Of a stretch of DNA of 49,563 nt, positions 8,917 through 16,695 are shown piece after piece. The notes beneath the pieces are model-generated. The model was not told where the DNA came from, did no database searches, and saw only the letters and a list, made by a program, of their open reading frames with translations. Position numbers and translations under genes: made by a program. Position 1 is the first letter of the stretch. Every line of letters begins with the position of its first letter. This DNA is from an uncultured Oscillibacter sp. (GTDB lineage Bacteria > Bacillota > Clostridia > Oscillospirales > Oscillospiraceae): NCBI RefSeq assembly GCF_910584465.1, contig NZ_CAJUBK010000011.1, positions 1 through 49,563 of the forward strand. Reading direction: 5' to 3'.

Positions 8917-9931
8917 CGTGGTCCGCCTCCTCTTTTTTGATACAGGTGGACCGCACCACCAGCTCCGGCTGGAGCAGGTCCACCGTCCGCCCTTGGTTCC
9001 CCCGGATCTGCTCCAGCAGCCGGGCCACCGCGATCTCCCCCGCCCGGAACTTCCGCTGGGACACGGTGGTCAGGTCGATCCGGGGCAGGGCCGCGAAGGA
9101 GATGTTGTCGTATCCCAGCAGCGACACGTCCCGGGGGACGCGGATGCCCCGCTCCTCCGCCGCCTCCATGATCTTCAGGGCCGTGATGTCGGAGAAGGCG
9201 AAGATCGCGTCCGGCACCGGGCCGGACCGGAACAGCGCCAGCGCCCGCTCATAGCTCCACTGGCGCAGCTGCCGCACGTCGCCCACCGCCGCCAGCTCCC
9301 GGCCCGGCAGGCCCCGCTCGGCCATGGCCTGGTAGAAGCCCTTGATGCGCAGCTCCCGGGTGCGGGAGGTGTCCCGCCCGCCGAAGAACAGGATGTCCCG
9401 GTGGCCCAGGCTCAGGAGGTAGCGGGTGGCCTCATAGGCCCCGGCGGTGTTGTCCGACATGACGTAGCTGCACGCCTCGCTGTGGTTCACGCCGATGTAC
9501 ACGCAGGGGAGCCCGCGGATCAGCGCCCCATGGCGGGCCTGGGACTGGGGGGAGATCGCCGCCACCAGCAGCCCGTCGATCTGCCGGGCCAGGAACTGGT
9601 CGATGGCCCGGATCTCCTGCTCCTCACTGCGCATGGAGTTGCTCAGCAGGAGCCGGTAGCCCTCCTGCGCGGCCCGCCGCTCGATGGCGGTGGCCATGCC
9701 GGAGAAATAGGGGTTGGACACGTCCGGCACGACCATGCCGATGACGTTGGTCCGCCGCCCCGTCAGGCCCCTGGCGGCGGCGTTGGGGACGTAGCCCAGG
9801 CGGCGGCATGCCGCCCGGACCTTCTCCTTGGTCTCGCCGCTGATCTCGGGCCGGTCGTCCAGGGCGCGGGACACCGTGGCGGCGCTGACCCCCGCCAGGG
9901 CCGCCACGTCTTTAATCGTCGCTCTCTTCAT
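8897..9931 (-). CDS. LacI-family transcriptional regulator
   Basis: A 344-residue repressor-type protein: an N-terminal HTH of LacI type (ATIKDVAALAGVSAATVSRAL), the hinge helix region (YVPNAAARGLTG) and a periplasmic-binding-protein-like sensor domain (IGMVVPDVSNPYFSG onward, SLLGYDNISFAALPRIDLTTV near the end). It probably binds a sugar or related ligand. The start is set at 9931 (MKRATIK), the normal family start; an ATG 9 nt earlier is equally possible, and neither has a clear ribosome site. The start lies inside the end of the upstream membrane-protein gene, so reinitiation or coupling is likely. It overlaps the downstream EEP gene by 20 nt. Confidence 0.9.
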   Translation of the reverse strand: MKRATIKDVAALAGVSAATVSRALDDRPEISGETKEKVRAACRRLGYVPNAAARGLTGRRTNVIGMVVPDVSNPYFSGMATAIERRAAQEGYRLLLSNSMRSEEQEIRAIDQFLARQIDGLLVAAISPQSQARHGALIRGLPCVYIGVNHSEACSYVMSDNTAGAYEATRYLLSLGHRDILFFGGRDTSRTRELRIKGFYQAMAERGLPGRELAAVGDVRQLRQWSYERALALFRSGPVPDAIFAFSDITALKIMEAAEERGIRVPRDVSLLGYDNISFAALPRIDLTTVSQRKFRAGEIAVARLLEQIRGNQGRTVDLLQPELVVRSTCIKKEEADHDEGTAQ

Positions 9932-10613
9932 CGCCGTCATCCATGTAGAAGAGCATGGCCTCCTCTTCCTCGGAGCGGGCGGAGCCGGGCCCGCCGGACG
10001 CTGCCGGGCCGGGCAGGGCCTCCTCCGGCGGAGGGGCCTCCGCCTCCGGGGCCCCCGGGGCCGGGGCTCCCGCCGCGTCCTGGGCGGGGGGCCGGACCGC
10101 CTCCGTCCGTTGGGCCGGTCCCCGCTCCGGTCCCGCGGCCTCTTTGGCGGCCGCCTCCATCAGCTCCTGCCGGACGGTCTTGCGGCGCCGCGGGGCCTTG
10201 GGGCGGAGCTTCCAGTAAAGGGGCCAGGCCACGGCGTTGCCCACCAGCACCGGGGCCGCGCCGTACAGGCCGATCAGGCGGAGCATCAGGCCCCGCTCCT
10301 CCCCCTCCAGCATCAGCGCGGCGGCGCAGAACATCCCCAGCACCACCGCTAGGCCGGCGAAGCCCAGGGGGGCCACCCGTTTGTCCTCCAGCAGGAAGAG
10401 CAGGCAGCACACCGCCGTCCCCGCCAGGGCGATGATGGCGCCGTGGGCGGCCGTGGACGCCGCCGGGCTGCCCAGCCGCACGTGTTCGTAAAGCGGCTCC
10501 GCCAGGACGGCGTACAGCAGGGCGAAGACGCCCAGGTACAGCAGGGCCGCGCCGAAGGCCGCCAGGGCCAGGGGGCTCTTCCTGCGGTTTTGTTTGTCGA
10601 TGAACAGGCTCAT
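9912..10613 (-). CDS. Small integral membrane protein with acidic tail, function unknown
   Basis: A 233-residue protein not recognised as a named family. Residues about 14-135 hold four hydrophobic segments (for example LALAAFGAALLYLGVFALLY and AIIALAGTAVCCLLFLL). A basic stretch (KLRPKAPRRRKTVRQ) follows, then a tail of about 80 residues rich in Ala, Pro, Gly and Glu that ends in an acidic run (MDDGDEESDD). The topology suggests an inner-membrane protein with a cytoplasmic disordered tail. GAGAGGAGCG precedes the ATG. It heads the five-gene minus-strand run, and its last 20 nt (9912-9931) encode the start of the LacI regulator in another frame. Confidence 0.7.
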   Translation of the reverse strand: MSLFIDKQNRRKSPLALAAFGAALLYLGVFALLYAVLAEPLYEHVRLGSPAASTAAHGAIIALAGTAVCCLLFLLEDKRVAPLGFAGLAVVLGMFCAAALMLEGEERGLMLRLIGLYGAAPVLVGNAVAWPLYWKLRPKAPRRRKTVRQELMEAAAKEAAGPERGPAQRTEAVRPPAQDAAGAPAPGAPEAEAPPPEEALPGPAASGGPGSARSEEEEAMLFYMDDGDEESDD

Positions 10614-10711
10614 AGGCGCTCCTCTCCGGGGCCGGGCGCGGACGGCCCGCTCCCCCTCCGCACATCATGGACGTCCGGAGGGCGGGACACGGCGCCGCGG
10701 GGCCATGTCGG

Positions 10712-10743
10712 AAAAAAGCGGCGGGCGGACGTCCGCCCGCCGC
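10712..10743 (-). terminator. Rho-independent terminator of the ABC transporter operon
   Basis: On the minus strand a perfect 13-bp palindromic stem (10718-10730 with 10731-10743, tip ACGT) is followed by six T residues (A6 at 10712-10717 on the + strand). It lies 41 nt beyond the stop of the substrate-binding protein. Between here and 10613 no gene is seen. Confidence 0.9.
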
Positions 10744-10784
10744 TCCCCGCCCCGATCGGGGCAGGAAGGGGACCGCGCTCCCGC

Positions 10785-12047
10785 TCAGCCCAGCTGCTGC
10801 CAGAAGTCGCGGACGGTGTTGTAGTTGTAGTAGATCTCCGTGGCGTCGAAGGGGGCCACGTTGATCTCCTCGAAGGGCGTGGAGCCCTCGGCCGGGGCCA
10901 GGTCGTCGCGGACCGGCCAGCCGCCCAGCGTGTTGAAGGGCTTATAGCCGCCGATGTCGCCGTCCACGCCGCCCATCATGAAGCGGACCAGGAGCTTGGC
11001 GGCGGAGGGGTGCTCGCTGCCCTCCACGATGTACAGGGTGTTGACGGCGGGGATGCCGGTGTCGGGCTCCAGGTTCACGGGGGCGAACAGCCAGCCGTTC
11101 TCCTCCGCCTTGCGGAGCTTGGAAGAGGCGCAGAAGCCCACCGGGGGATCGGACTGGCCGGGCGTGCCGACGGACTCGGCGATCTCGTCGGAAGAGGCGG
11201 TGAAGATGGGGGCGTTGGCGTGCAGGCGCTTCAGGAACTCGTAGCCCGCGTTCTCGCAGCCGTCGGAGAGGGTCAGCTCTTCGCCGTAGAGGGCCTTATA
11301 GGCGTCGGCCAGGCGCTGGGGCTCCTCGCCCACGCAGAAGCCGGCGATCCAGGAGCCCCAGGCCAGGTTGTCCAGGGGGTTCTGCATCATGATCTTGCCC
11401 TTCCACTGGGGCTCGGTGAGCTGCCAGAGGTTGGTGATGGGGGAGCCGTCGGGATAGACCTCGGTGTTGTAGAAGAGCTGGGTCAGCTCGATGTACAGCG
11501 GGGTGGCGGTCTCCGTGTAGCTGGGGTCGATGTGGGAGAAGATGTCGGCGGGCTTGAAGTTGTAGAAGATCTTGTTGGCCACGTACTCCAGGTACATGGA
11601 GCCGTCCTGGTCCTTGATGTGGACCACGTCGGCGGTGGGGGCGCCGGCCTCATACTCCTTGGTCACCTTCTCCAGCAGGTCGTTGGTGGAGATGTCGAAG
11701 GGGACGCACTCCAGGCCGGGATACTTCTCCATGAAGGCGTCGGCGACCTTGGTGCAGCGGGAGGAGATGGAATACAGGGTGACGGTGGCGCCCTCCTCTA
11801 GGGCCTTCTGATACAGTTCCTCGTCGGTCTCGTCGGTGTTGTAGATGCCGGAGCTCTGCTCCCACTCCGTCAGGTCGCTGCTGCCGGTGTCCGCGGGGGC
11901 GGTCTGGCCGGCGTCGCCGCCGCCGGAGGGCTGGGCGTCTCCGCCGGAGCTGTTCCCGCCGCTGCCGCTGCCGCCGCCGCAGGCGGCCAGGCTCAGCAGC
12001 ATCACCAGGGCCAGCAGGCACGCCAGGATGTTCTTGCGCTTCAACAT
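10785..12047 (-). CDS. ABC transporter substrate-binding lipoprotein
   Basis: A 420-residue extracellular solute-binding protein. The N-terminus is a lipoprotein signal (LLALVMLLSLAAC, lipid Cys at residue 23) followed by a Gly/Ser-rich tether of about 30 residues. The mature part resembles the family that includes ferric-iron, spermidine/putrescine, phosphonate and hexose-phosphate binding proteins (GATVTLYSISSRCTKVADAF, then WKGKIMMQNP). ATG at 12047 has AAGGAGGA upstream. It is the third gene of the operon, after the ATPase. With a fused permease and a LacI neighbour, a sugar-phosphate or related carbohydrate substrate is plausible, as for the AfuABC hexose-phosphate importer; iron cannot be excluded from sequence. 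Confidence 0.88.
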   Translation of the reverse strand: MLKRKNILACLLALVMLLSLAACGGGSGSGGNSSGGDAQPSGGGDAGQTAPADTGSSDLTEWEQSSGIYNTDETDEELYQKALEEGATVTLYSISSRCTKVADAFMEKYPGLECVPFDISTNDLLEKVTKEYEAGAPTADVVHIKDQDGSMYLEYVANKIFYNFKPADIFSHIDPSYTETATPLYIELTQLFYNTEVYPDGSPITNLWQLTEPQWKGKIMMQNPLDNLAWGSWIAGFCVGEEPQRLADAYKALYGEELTLSDGCENAGYEFLKRLHANAPIFTASSDEIAESVGTPGQSDPPVGFCASSKLRKAEENGWLFAPVNLEPDTGIPAVNTLYIVEGSEHPSAAKLLVRFMMGGVDGDIGGYKPFNTLGGWPVRDDLAPAEGSTPFEEINVAPFDATEIYYNYNTVRDFWQQLG

Positions 12048-12121
12048 AGTTCTTTTCCTCCTTAAGATCCTTCCTTGTTCTTTCCGGATATCGAAGCGGC
12101 TCCCGCCGCAGGGGCACGGGT

Positions 12122-13243
12122 TCACACGCAGTACTTGATCAGGTTCTCGCTGGCGGTGTCGAAGACGTTGATCTTCTTCGGGTCGAAGCCCAGGAAGACC
12201 TTCTCGTCGCTGCCGTAGTGGGTGGAGCCCAGCTCCTTCACCGTCACCAGCTCCTTGCCCACCCGGACGGTGACCAGGGTCTCGGACCCGGCGGGCATGC
12301 CGGAATAGACGCGGGCTTCCACGCGGTGCTTGTCGTCCTGGACCTTGCTGATGGTCACCTGCTCGGGCCGCAGGCCCAGGGTCACCTCCACCGCGCCGCT
12401 CTTGGGGGCCTCGGGGGTCATGTCGGCGCGGTCGAAGCTCTGCTGGCCCATGACGCTGTCCACGGTCATGCCCGCGGCGTCCGCCTTGGCGGAGCCCTTG
12501 ATGAAGTTGATGCTGGGGTTGCCGATGAAGTCGGCGGTGTAAAGGTTGCAGGGGTTGTCGTACAGCTCCAGGGGCGGGGCCACCTGGACCAGCTCGCCCT
12601 TGCGGTAGAGGGCGATGCGGGTGGACATGGTCAGGGCCTCCACCTGGTCGTGGGTGACGTAGATGATGGTGGTGCCGGTCTCGTGGTGGAGGCGCTTGAG
12701 CTCGGAGCGCATGTCCACGCGGAGCTTGGCGTCCAGGTTGGACAGGGGCTCGTCCAAAAGGAGCAGCCGGGGCTCGGACACGATGGCCCGGGCGATGGCG
12801 ACGCGCTGCTGCTGGCCGCCGGAGAGCTCGGTGGGATAGCGCTTGGCGTACTCGCCGATCTGCATCCGCTCCAGGGCGCTGGCCACCTTCTTCTCGATGA
12901 CGTCGGAGGGCTCCTTGCGGATCTTCAGGCCGAAGGAGACGTTGTCGAACACCGTCATGTGGGGCCACAGGGCGTAGGACTGGAAGACCAGGTTCAGATC
13001 GCGCTTGCTGGGCGGGGCGAACATGGCCTCCGCCGCGTTGACGATCTCTTTGCCGTCCATGTGGATGAAGCCGTTCTGGGGCTTCTCCAGGCCGGAGACC
13101 ACGCGCAGCGTGGTGGTCTTGCCGCAGCCGGAGGGGCCCAGCAGGGTCATGAAGTCGCCGTCCTCGATGGTCAGGTTCAGGTCCTTCAGGACGTGGTTCT
13201 TGCCGTAAAATTTATCGACGTTGGTCAAAACGATCTTGCTCAT
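12122..13243 (-). CDS. ABC transporter ATP-binding protein
   Basis: A 373-residue importer ATPase. Walker A GPSGCGKTT (36-44), Q-loop NLVFQSYALWPHM, signature LSGGQQQRVAIARA, Walker B LLLLDEPLSNLD and the H-loop YVTHDQVEAL are all intact. A C-terminal extension of about 130 residues holds the OB/TOBE regulatory region (LGLRPEQVTI) seen in MalK/UgpC/FbpC-type ATPases. ATG at 13243 is preceded by GAAAGGAGACGG. It lies 20 nt after the permease stop and 74 nt before the binding protein. Confidence 0.95.
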   Translation of the reverse strand: MSKIVLTNVDKFYGKNHVLKDLNLTIEDGDFMTLLGPSGCGKTTTLRVVSGLEKPQNGFIHMDGKEIVNAAEAMFAPPSKRDLNLVFQSYALWPHMTVFDNVSFGLKIRKEPSDVIEKKVASALERMQIGEYAKRYPTELSGGQQQRVAIARAIVSEPRLLLLDEPLSNLDAKLRVDMRSELKRLHHETGTTIIYVTHDQVEALTMSTRIALYRKGELVQVAPPLELYDNPCNLYTADFIGNPSINFIKGSAKADAAGMTVDSVMGQQSFDRADMTPEAPKSGAVEVTLGLRPEQVTISKVQDDKHRVEARVYSGMPAGSETLVTVRVGKELVTVKELGSTHYGSDEKVFLGFDPKKINVFDTASENLIKYCV

Positions 13244-13263
13244 GTCGTTCCGTCTCCTTTCTC

Positions 13264-15129
13264 TCAGCCCGCCATGCTCTTGGCGAGGTCGGCGTCTCCG
13301 AAGATGTTGGCCAGCGCGTACACCAAGAACACGATGGAGAACATCACGATGGCCACGCAGTCGGACGCCTGGGGGCAGTTCTGGTTCTGGTACTGGAAGG
13401 CCAGATAGGGCAGCGTGGAGGTGGTGGGCGTCATGATCAGGATGATCAGGTCCAGCTCCTTCATGATGGAGACGAAGATCAGCATGAAGCCGGAGATGAA
13501 GCCGCCCTTGGACAGGGGGAACACGATCTTGACGAAGCGCTGGAAGAAGCCCGCGCCCTCGATGGCGGCGGCCTCCTCCAGTTCGCCGCTGATCTGCATC
13601 ATGTTGCTGGTGCCCGCGCGGGAGGCGAAGGGCAGGTGCTTCACGACGGAGGTCAGGGTCAGCAGGGCGAAGGTGCCGTACAGCGCCGGGACCAGCGTGA
13701 CGCCGAAGAGGGTCTGGTCCTTGGCGAACATGCTCAGGTAGATGCCGCCGAAGGCCACGGAGGGGATCAGGTAGGGGATGAACACCAGCTGTTCCACCAG
13801 GCGGCCGTGGAGCGTGCCCCGGCCCTTGGCGCAGATGTAGCCCAGCATCTGGCCGAAGATGGTGCCGAAGACGCCGTTGACGAAGGTGAGCTTCAGGGAG
13901 TTCCACAGCGAGAGCTTGAAGTTGCTGTTCTTGAAGATGCCGGGGACGCCCTCCATGATGTTGGGGTTCCCCTCGCCGATCCAGTAGTACAGCGTGAAGT
14001 TCTCCAGGGAGTAGGTGCCCTCCGTCAGCATGCAGCTCTCCACGATCAGGATGATCACCGGCATGATGATGCCGACGATGAAGAAGACGATGAGGATCAG
14101 CGTGATCAGGGGCTTCCAGCCGCCCAGGCCGATGGGGGTGGACCGCCCGCCCTTGCCGCCGATGGTGGCATAGGACTTGCGGGAGCCGATCAGCTTCTGG
14201 TTGATGAAGACGGACAGCGAGGCGATGCAGATCATCAAGATCGCCATGGCGAAGGCCGTCTGGGTGTTCTGGGAACGGTTGTTGGAGTACAGCTCACTGG
14301 ACAGGGTCCGGAAGTTCACCGGGGAGCCCAGGTAGTTGATGGTGCCGAAGGTGCCGATCGCCTTGGAGAAGGTCAGGATGACCGCCGAGAGCATGGCGGG
14401 CAGCACCAGGGGGAGGGTGATCCTGCGGAGGATCAGGCTCTTGCTGGCGCCCTGGATCTCGCCCATCTCCTCCAGCTCGGAGTTGATGGAGTTCAGCGCC
14501 GCGGAGACCAGCAGGTATGTATAGGCGTAATAGTGCAGGCTCAGCACGATGATGACGGCGATCTGCCCGTAGGCGATGGGGCCCAGGGCGGCCTCGATGG
14601 CGTCGGTGGACATGCCCAGGTCGAGCATGATGGAGGCCACGAAGCCCGGCGCGCCGCCGACCCGGGGCGTCTTGAACATGGACAGCCATGCCTGGGACTT
14701 CACCCAGGAGGGGATCATATAAGGGATGATCACCGCCAGGGAGAAGAAGGGCTTGAACGGGAGGTCCGACCGGACCATCAGCCAGGCCAGCACGGAGCCC
14801 AGGGCGATGGCGCAGATGGACACGCCGGCGCCGATGACCAGGGAGTTCAGCAGCGGCTGGACCAGCAGCTTCATGGTCAGGTCGCTGGCCAGCAGCCGCT
14901 GCCAGTAGTAGAAGGTGAATTCCCCGGCCACGCCGCCGGGGACGGAGCGCAGGTCCCGCTGGGCCAGGTGGAAGGTGGTGGACAGCATGTCCACCAGCGG
15001 GAAGACGATCAGATACGTCAGGAGGACGATGGCGATGAGGACGATGACATTGTAGGGGTTCGTCACCACTTCCCGGATCTGGTTCTTCAGCCGCCTGGAC
15101 TTGGAATAGCTCTGCTCATTCGGTCTCAT
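13264..15129 (-). CDS. ABC transporter permease, two fused membrane domains
   Basis: A 621-residue inner-membrane protein containing two BPD_transp_1 permease domains in one chain, as in FbpB/AfuB-type importers, where one polypeptide replaces a permease heterodimer. Each half shows an EAA-type cytoplasmic loop that docks on the ATPase: ELEEMGEIQGASKSLILRRI in the first half and ELEEAAAIEGAGFFQRFVKI in the second. About twelve hydrophobic segments are visible, for example VIVLIAIVLLTYLIVFPLV near the N-terminus. It is the promoter-proximal gene of the importer operon. The ATG at 15129 has only a distant AGAGAGG ribosome site, so translation initiation may be modest. Confidence 0.93.
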   Translation of the reverse strand: MRPNEQSYSKSRRLKNQIREVVTNPYNVIVLIAIVLLTYLIVFPLVDMLSTTFHLAQRDLRSVPGGVAGEFTFYYWQRLLASDLTMKLLVQPLLNSLVIGAGVSICAIALGSVLAWLMVRSDLPFKPFFSLAVIIPYMIPSWVKSQAWLSMFKTPRVGGAPGFVASIMLDLGMSTDAIEAALGPIAYGQIAVIIVLSLHYYAYTYLLVSAALNSINSELEEMGEIQGASKSLILRRITLPLVLPAMLSAVILTFSKAIGTFGTINYLGSPVNFRTLSSELYSNNRSQNTQTAFAMAILMICIASLSVFINQKLIGSRKSYATIGGKGGRSTPIGLGGWKPLITLILIVFFIVGIIMPVIILIVESCMLTEGTYSLENFTLYYWIGEGNPNIMEGVPGIFKNSNFKLSLWNSLKLTFVNGVFGTIFGQMLGYICAKGRGTLHGRLVEQLVFIPYLIPSVAFGGIYLSMFAKDQTLFGVTLVPALYGTFALLTLTSVVKHLPFASRAGTSNMMQISGELEEAAAIEGAGFFQRFVKIVFPLSKGGFISGFMLIFVSIMKELDLIILIMTPTTSTLPYLAFQYQNQNCPQASDCVAIVMFSIVFLVYALANIFGDADLAKSMAG

Positions 15130-15190
15130 CTCAAACAGGCAACCTCTCTTTCTCCTTGGGTGGGAGAGCGGTCTTCCCGCTCCCGTTTAT

Positions 15191-15202
15191 GCAAACGTTT
15201 CC
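15191..15202. promoter_or_regulatory. LacI-type operator, transporter side
   Basis: GCAAACGTTTCC, with the central CG at 15196-15197, has the AAACGTTT core typical of LacI-family and CcpA-like operators. It lies about 10-20 nt downstream of the predicted transporter start point, a position suited to repression. The same 12-mer, with one T/A difference, occurs at 15481. Confidence 0.65.
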
Positions 15203-15216
15203 GGCTTTCTGGAGAT

Positions 15217-15246
15217 AGGATACCATTTCCTTCCGTATCCTGTCAA
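15217..15246 (-). promoter_or_regulatory. Sigma-A-type promoter of the ABC importer operon
   Basis: On the minus strand a perfect TTGACA (15241-15246) and TATCCT (15217-15222) are separated by 18 nt. The first gene starts at 15129, giving a leader of about 80 nt that contains the operator at 15191. Confidence 0.75.
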
Positions 15247-15330
15247 GACGCTTTCGGATTTTCCACGAATACGTGCATGGGCCCTCCTCTTTTTTATCGG
15301 GTTTGCACAATGCCAAGGGGGTGCATCCTC

Positions 15331-15339
15331 TGCTATAAT
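15331..15339 (+). promoter_or_regulatory. Extended -10 promoter element toward the LacI gene
   Basis: TGCTATAAT is an exact extended -10 element on the + strand. No good -35 lies at 16-18 nt. It would give a 5' leader of about 190 nt before the LacI start at 15534, including the second operator-like site. Confidence 0.5.
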
Positions 15340-15480
15340 AAGGACGGGGAAACCCTGTATCCGCCTCTAAAAGAGGACGCATCCCCCGGACCGCCGGAAG
15401 GGCTCCCGGCGCGCCGCCCCGGCCGCGCGCCGCTTCCCCCGCCCCGCCGCCGCTCTCCCGTCCCGGCCGGCCGGGCGATC

Positions 15481-15492
15481 GCAAACGTTACC
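15481..15492. promoter_or_regulatory. LacI-type operator, regulator side
   Basis: GCAAACGTTACC matches the site at 15191 at 11 of 12 positions and lies 42 nt before the LacI start codon. The two CG centres are 290 bp apart, so autoregulation or looping between the two promoters is possible. The remaining 15247-15480 stretch, outside these signals, shows no gene. Confidence 0.6.
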
Positions 15493-15533
15493 AAAACCGT
15501 CTGTTTTCTTTCGAAGGATGAGGAGGGAACCTT

Positions 15534-16553
15534 ATGCAGCGCGTCACGATCAAAGACATCGCCCGCCTTGCCGGAGTCTCCGTCACCACCGTCTCCCGCG
15601 CCCTGAACGACGCCCCGGAGATCCACAGCGAGACCCGGGAGCGGGTCCTGCGCGTCTGCCGCCAGCAGGGCTACCGCGCCAACCTCCTGGCGAGGAGCCT
15701 CAGCTCCAGCCGCTCCCGCCTGCTGGGCCTCGCCGTCCCGGACATGACCAACCCCTTCCACGCCGCCCTGGTCCTGAACATCGAGCTCTCCGCCCAGGAG
15801 GCGGGCTACCAGCTCATGTTCTGCTCCAGCCGGCTGGAGGACGGGCCCCTGGAGGATCTGTTCGACTTCCTCTACAGCCAGCGGGTGGACGGCATCCTCC
15901 TCAGCAGCGCCGACGACCGGGCCTATGCCCTGGCCCGCCGGTGCATGGGGAACGTCCCCTGCGTCCTCCTGGGCGCCTGCGCGCCGGAGGGGTCCCCCCT
16001 CCGGGCCAACACCGTCAGCGTGGACAACTACGCCGGGGGCCGGATGGCGGCGGGATACCTCCACGATCTGGGCCACCGGGACGTGGTGTACCTGGGCCAC
16101 CGCAGCGGCAGCACCACCCATGACCTGCGCCGCCGGGGGTTCCTCTCCGCCGCTGCCGAGCTGGGCATGACCGTGGAGACCATCCCCAGCCCCTCCCCCG
16201 CCTCCACCATCGAGAGCGGGTGTGCCCTGGCCCGGGAGCTGCTCTCCAGGCCCTTCTCCCAGACCGCCGTGTTCGCCGTCTCCGACGCCGTGGCCCTGGG
16301 CTTCATCCAGGTGGCGGACGAGCTGGGCGTGGCCATCCCGGAGCGGCTGTCCGTCCTGGGCTTCGACGGCATCGAATACGCCGCCCTGCCCAACATCCGC
16401 CTGACGACCCTCTCCCAGAACACGCCCCGGCTGGCCCAGGCCGCCGTCCGGCTGCTGCTGGAGCTCATCGAGCGGGGCGACCAGGGGGAGTACACCAGGA
16501 AGCTGATCACGCCCGCGGTGGTCCAGCGGGCCACCTGCCGCCCGATCGGATAG
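15534..16553 (+). CDS. LacI-family transcriptional regulator next to ABC importer
   Basis: A 339-residue LacI-type regulator divergent from the ABC importer. HTH at residues 4-24 (VTIKDIARLAGVSVTTVSRA), hinge helix around 49-58 (YRANLLARSLSS) and a type I periplasmic-binding-fold sensor domain (LLGLAVPDMTNPFHAAL, then SVLGFDGIEYAALPNIRLTT). GAGGAGGG lies 5 nt before the ATG. The divergent layout and the repeated operator-like 12-mer in the shared intergenic region suggest that it controls the importer and itself. The ligand is unknown; the family usually responds to sugars or nucleosides. It is distinct from the other LacI regulator at 8897-9931. Confidence 0.93.
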   Translation: MQRVTIKDIARLAGVSVTTVSRALNDAPEIHSETRERVLRVCRQQGYRANLLARSLSSSRSRLLGLAVPDMTNPFHAALVLNIELSAQEAGYQLMFCSSRLEDGPLEDLFDFLYSQRVDGILLSSADDRAYALARRCMGNVPCVLLGACAPEGSPLRANTVSVDNYAGGRMAAGYLHDLGHRDVVYLGHRSGSTTHDLRRRGFLSAAAELGMTVETIPSPSPASTIESGCALARELLSRPFSQTAVFAVSDAVALGFIQVADELGVAIPERLSVLGFDGIEYAALPNIRLTTLSQNTPRLAQAAVRLLLELIERGDQGEYTRKLITPAVVQRATCRPIG

Positions 16554-16579
16554 GCCGGGGCGGGTCCCCGGCGCATTTT
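16554..16579 (+). terminator. Probable terminator after the LacI regulator
   Basis: A 7-bp stem (GCCGGGG 16554-16560, CCCCGGC 16566-16572) begins directly after the TAG stop and is followed by GCATTTT. Confidence 0.55.
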
Positions 16580-16594
16580 CCCTGTGGATCGTCC

Positions 16595-16623
16595 TTGTAT
16601 TTTCCCGGGGGATATCGTATGAT
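16595..16623 (+). promoter_or_regulatory. Sigma-A-type promoter of the uridine kinase-like gene
   Basis: TTGTAT (16595-16600) and TATGAT (16618-16623) are separated by 17 nt and lie about 70 nt before the ATG at 16696. Confidence 0.7.
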
Positions 16624-16695
16624 AAGAGCAGAGCCATTCGAAGGCCCGGCAGCCCGCCGCCCGGCGGGACGATCATACATAGAGGAGGTCATCTC

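Noticed and set aside
15333..16676. A 447-codon frame on the - strand opposite the LacI regulator
   Set aside because: Low-complexity Gly/Ala/Val/Gln-rich antisense translation; the + strand encodes a full LacI protein.
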